Below, in pieces: positions 62,696-64,000 of a stretch of DNA of 64,000 nucleotides. The stretch covers positions 149,175 to 213,174 of the forward strand of contig JADIZG010000072.1 of assembly GCA_016704895.1 (NCBI GenBank), read 5' to 3'. The notes below the pieces were generated by a model. That model had not been told where the DNA came from. It made no database searches and worked only from the letters and a program-made list of their open reading frames with translations. Position 1 is the first letter of the stretch; the number at the start of each line of letters is the position of its first letter. The position numbers were made by a program, and so were the translations under genes. The DNA comes from Betaproteobacteria bacterium (GTDB lineage Bacteria; Pseudomonadota; Gammaproteobacteria; Burkholderiales; Casimicrobiaceae).

Positions 62696-64000
62696 TCAGG
62701 CTCGTGCTTCCACGGACTTGCCTTCCTCGACCACCGCGCGCCAGGCGAACGTCGCGCCGCCGAGCGCCCCGGTGTAGATCGAGTCCGGATTGATGTTGAG
62801 CGTCACCTCGCCGTAGTTCTCGCGCACGAGCTCGTTCAGCGCCTTGACGGCCGCCTCGTTCTTCGCGACGCCGCCGGTGAACGTGAACTCGTCGCGGATG
62901 CCGCCCGAGCGCGCGAGGATCGACATCGCGCGCAGGATGATCGCGCGGTGCAGCCCCGCCATGATGTCCTCGCGCTTGTCGCCGAGCGAGAGCCGGTCGC
63001 GCAGCTCCGCGCCCGCGAACACCGTGCAGGTCGAGTTGATGCGGATCGTCTTCGTCGACTTCATCGCGAGGGGCCCGAGCTCGTGGAGGCCCATGTTCAT
63101 CTCGTCGGCGATGTAGCCGAGGTAGCGCCCGCAGCCCGCCGCGCAGCGGTCGTTCATCTGGAAGCTCTCGACGATGCCGTGCGGGTCGACCTGGATCGCC
63201 TTGGTGTCCTGGCCGCCGATGTCGAGCACGGTGGCGGTGCGCGGGTACATCACGTGCGCGCCCAGCCCGTGGCACAGGATCTCGGAGCGGACGTGCTCCT
63301 TCGAGAACGGCAGCCGCGCGCGGCCGTAGCCGGTGCCGACGACGTAGGTCTCCTCCATCGGCATGTCGAGGATGCCCTTGATCGGCGCCTCGACGCGGTC
63401 GCGGCGGCCGGCCGTCGCGGGGAGCGCGACGAACGTGCGCTCGAGCGCGGACGCGAGGTGCCGGCGGACCGACTCGTCGTAGACGCGGTTCTCGACCTCG
63501 ATGATCGACCGGTCGAACACGTTCAGCAGGTAGTCGTAGCGGATGCCCGCCTCCTTCGCCACCGTCTCGCCGGTCGCGAGGTACTGGCTGCCGGCGATGT
63601 CGCGGAAGAAGTCGCTCTTGCGCTTCGCGCCGGGCGCGAAGAGGCTCGGCGCTTCGTTCGCCAGGCGGCGGAACACCTCGGTCAGCGCGGCGCTCACGTC
63701 CTTCGTCGCGTCGCCGAACTTGGCGCCCTCGAGGTTGCGCTGGCAGGTGGCCTCGAGGTCGGCGAGCTGCTCGAGATACTGCTCGCTCCGGAAGTCCCGC
63801 TCGAGCTGGCCGAGGAACACGTCGAGGTCGCCGTTGAGCGCCCCGGTGCTGCCCAGCGCCTGCCGGAACAGGTGGAAGCGGCCGTTGACCAGCGCCTCCT
63901 GCTTCGCGACCGCCGCGGCGGTGTCGTAGTTCGATCGCGAGTTCGTGATCCCGCGTCCGAGGATGTTCTGGTTCTCGTCGATGACGACCGCCTTGGTCGT
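62696..64000 (-). CDS. bcrA: Benzoyl-CoA reductase subunit A (5' end outside window)
   Basis: The larger ATPase-module subunit. By hand translation the frame is open to base 64000 (TTKAVVIDENQNILGRGITNS at the edge region, in part), giving 434 residues. Only about a dozen N-terminal residues appear missing. NYDTAAAVAKQEAL follows, then GGQDTKAIQVDPHGIV, the cluster-associated DRCAAGCGRYLGYI and NSTCTVFAGAEL, and TGGVAKNEAAVKAL. The apparent in-frame start at 63820 (MFLGQ) is internal. The active-site subunits bcrC and bcrB are expected just beyond the window edge, as in Thauera. Confidence 0.95.
   Translation of the reverse strand, partial: TTKAVVIDENQNILGRGITNSRSNYDTAAAVAKQEALVNGRFHLFRQALGSTGALNGDLDVFLGQLERDFRSEQYLEQLADLEATCQRNLEGAKFGDATKDVSAALTEVFRRLANEAPSLFAPGAKRKSDFFRDIAGSQYLATGETVAKEAGIRYDYLLNVFDRSIIEVENRVYDESVRRHLASALERTFVALPATAGRRDRVEAPIKGILDMPMEETYVVGTGYGRARLPFSKEHVRSEILCHGLGAHVMYPRTATVLDIGGQDTKAIQVDPHGIVESFQMNDRCAAGCGRYLGYIADEMNMGLHELGPLAMKSTKTIRINSTCTVFAGAELRDRLSLGDKREDIMAGLHRAIILRAMSILARSGGIRDEFTFTGGVAKNEAAVKALNELVRENYGEVTLNINPDSIYTGALGGATFAWRAVVEEGKSVEARA

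Noticed and set aside
63035..63048. TTGATGCGGATCGT as an FNR box
   Set aside because: Imperfect right half and located in the middle of bcrA coding sequence.

Overview
The window comes from the chromosome of a very GC-rich betaproteobacterium whose aromatic metabolism resembles that of denitrifying Rhodocyclales/Burkholderiales (Thauera, Azoarcus/Aromatoleum types). The evidence is the housekeeping gene order (pilB, corC-like, ccsA-like, ffh, rpsP-rimM-trmD-rplS; rsmI-lpoA-yraN-gmhA/diaA-dolP), the box pathway, and Thauera-type 4-hydroxybenzoyl-CoA reductase and benzoyl-CoA reductase genes. I see no phage, insertion sequence, CRISPR array or tRNA gene.

Layout. 1-16765 is core genome: pilus ATPase, cytochrome c assembly, SRP, the S16/L19 ribosomal operon, a J-like/RDD/TPR membrane protein, the yraL-P type envelope cluster and hemN. 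16800-30746 is the aerobic benzoate hybrid pathway: boxR-boxC-boxB-boxA run leftward, and divergently a DUF4863 gene, benzoate-CoA ligase, a five-gene branched-chain-type ABC importer, a hydrolase and a thioesterase run rightward. An AT-rich island at 22250-22420 separates the two arms. 30840-35619 holds a universal stress protein, an ion transporter, a hemerythrin, small membrane proteins and a LysR regulator. 35806-40159 is a phenylglyoxylate-type 2-oxoacid oxidoreductase. 40205-44486 holds a STAS-like gene, glutaryl-CoA dehydrogenase with an SDR, a MIP18-family gene, and Rrf2 and GNAT genes. 44700-56277 is one long rightward operon: thioesterase, padBCD, padJ, hcrCAB, DUF2249 and a large membrane protein. 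56337-59052 holds hemerythrin, tandem-GNAT and NnrS-like genes. 61572-64000 is the end of a bcr cluster (bcrA, bcrD, ferredoxin), running leftward from beyond the window.

Together the genes channel phenylacetate, 4-hydroxybenzoate-type compounds and benzoate to benzoyl-CoA. The ring is then opened either with O2 (BoxAB/C) or by ATP-driven reduction (Bcr), and gcdH serves the lower anaerobic pathway. The regulatory signals match this. Four FNR/CRP-type palindromes (TTGAC/T-N4-G/ATCAA) lie before hemN, between SDR-gcdH and the MIP18 gene (two sites), and before the pad/hcr operon. A tandem GCAAT/ATTGC operator lies at boxR, and a LysR-type site lies before the 2-oxoacid oxidoreductase.

Caution: at least nine otherwise well-conserved genes carry single-base frameshifts, mostly in short homopolymers. 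This points to residual sequencing indels rather than real decay. Coordinates of the broken genes are given for the whole gene across the shift.
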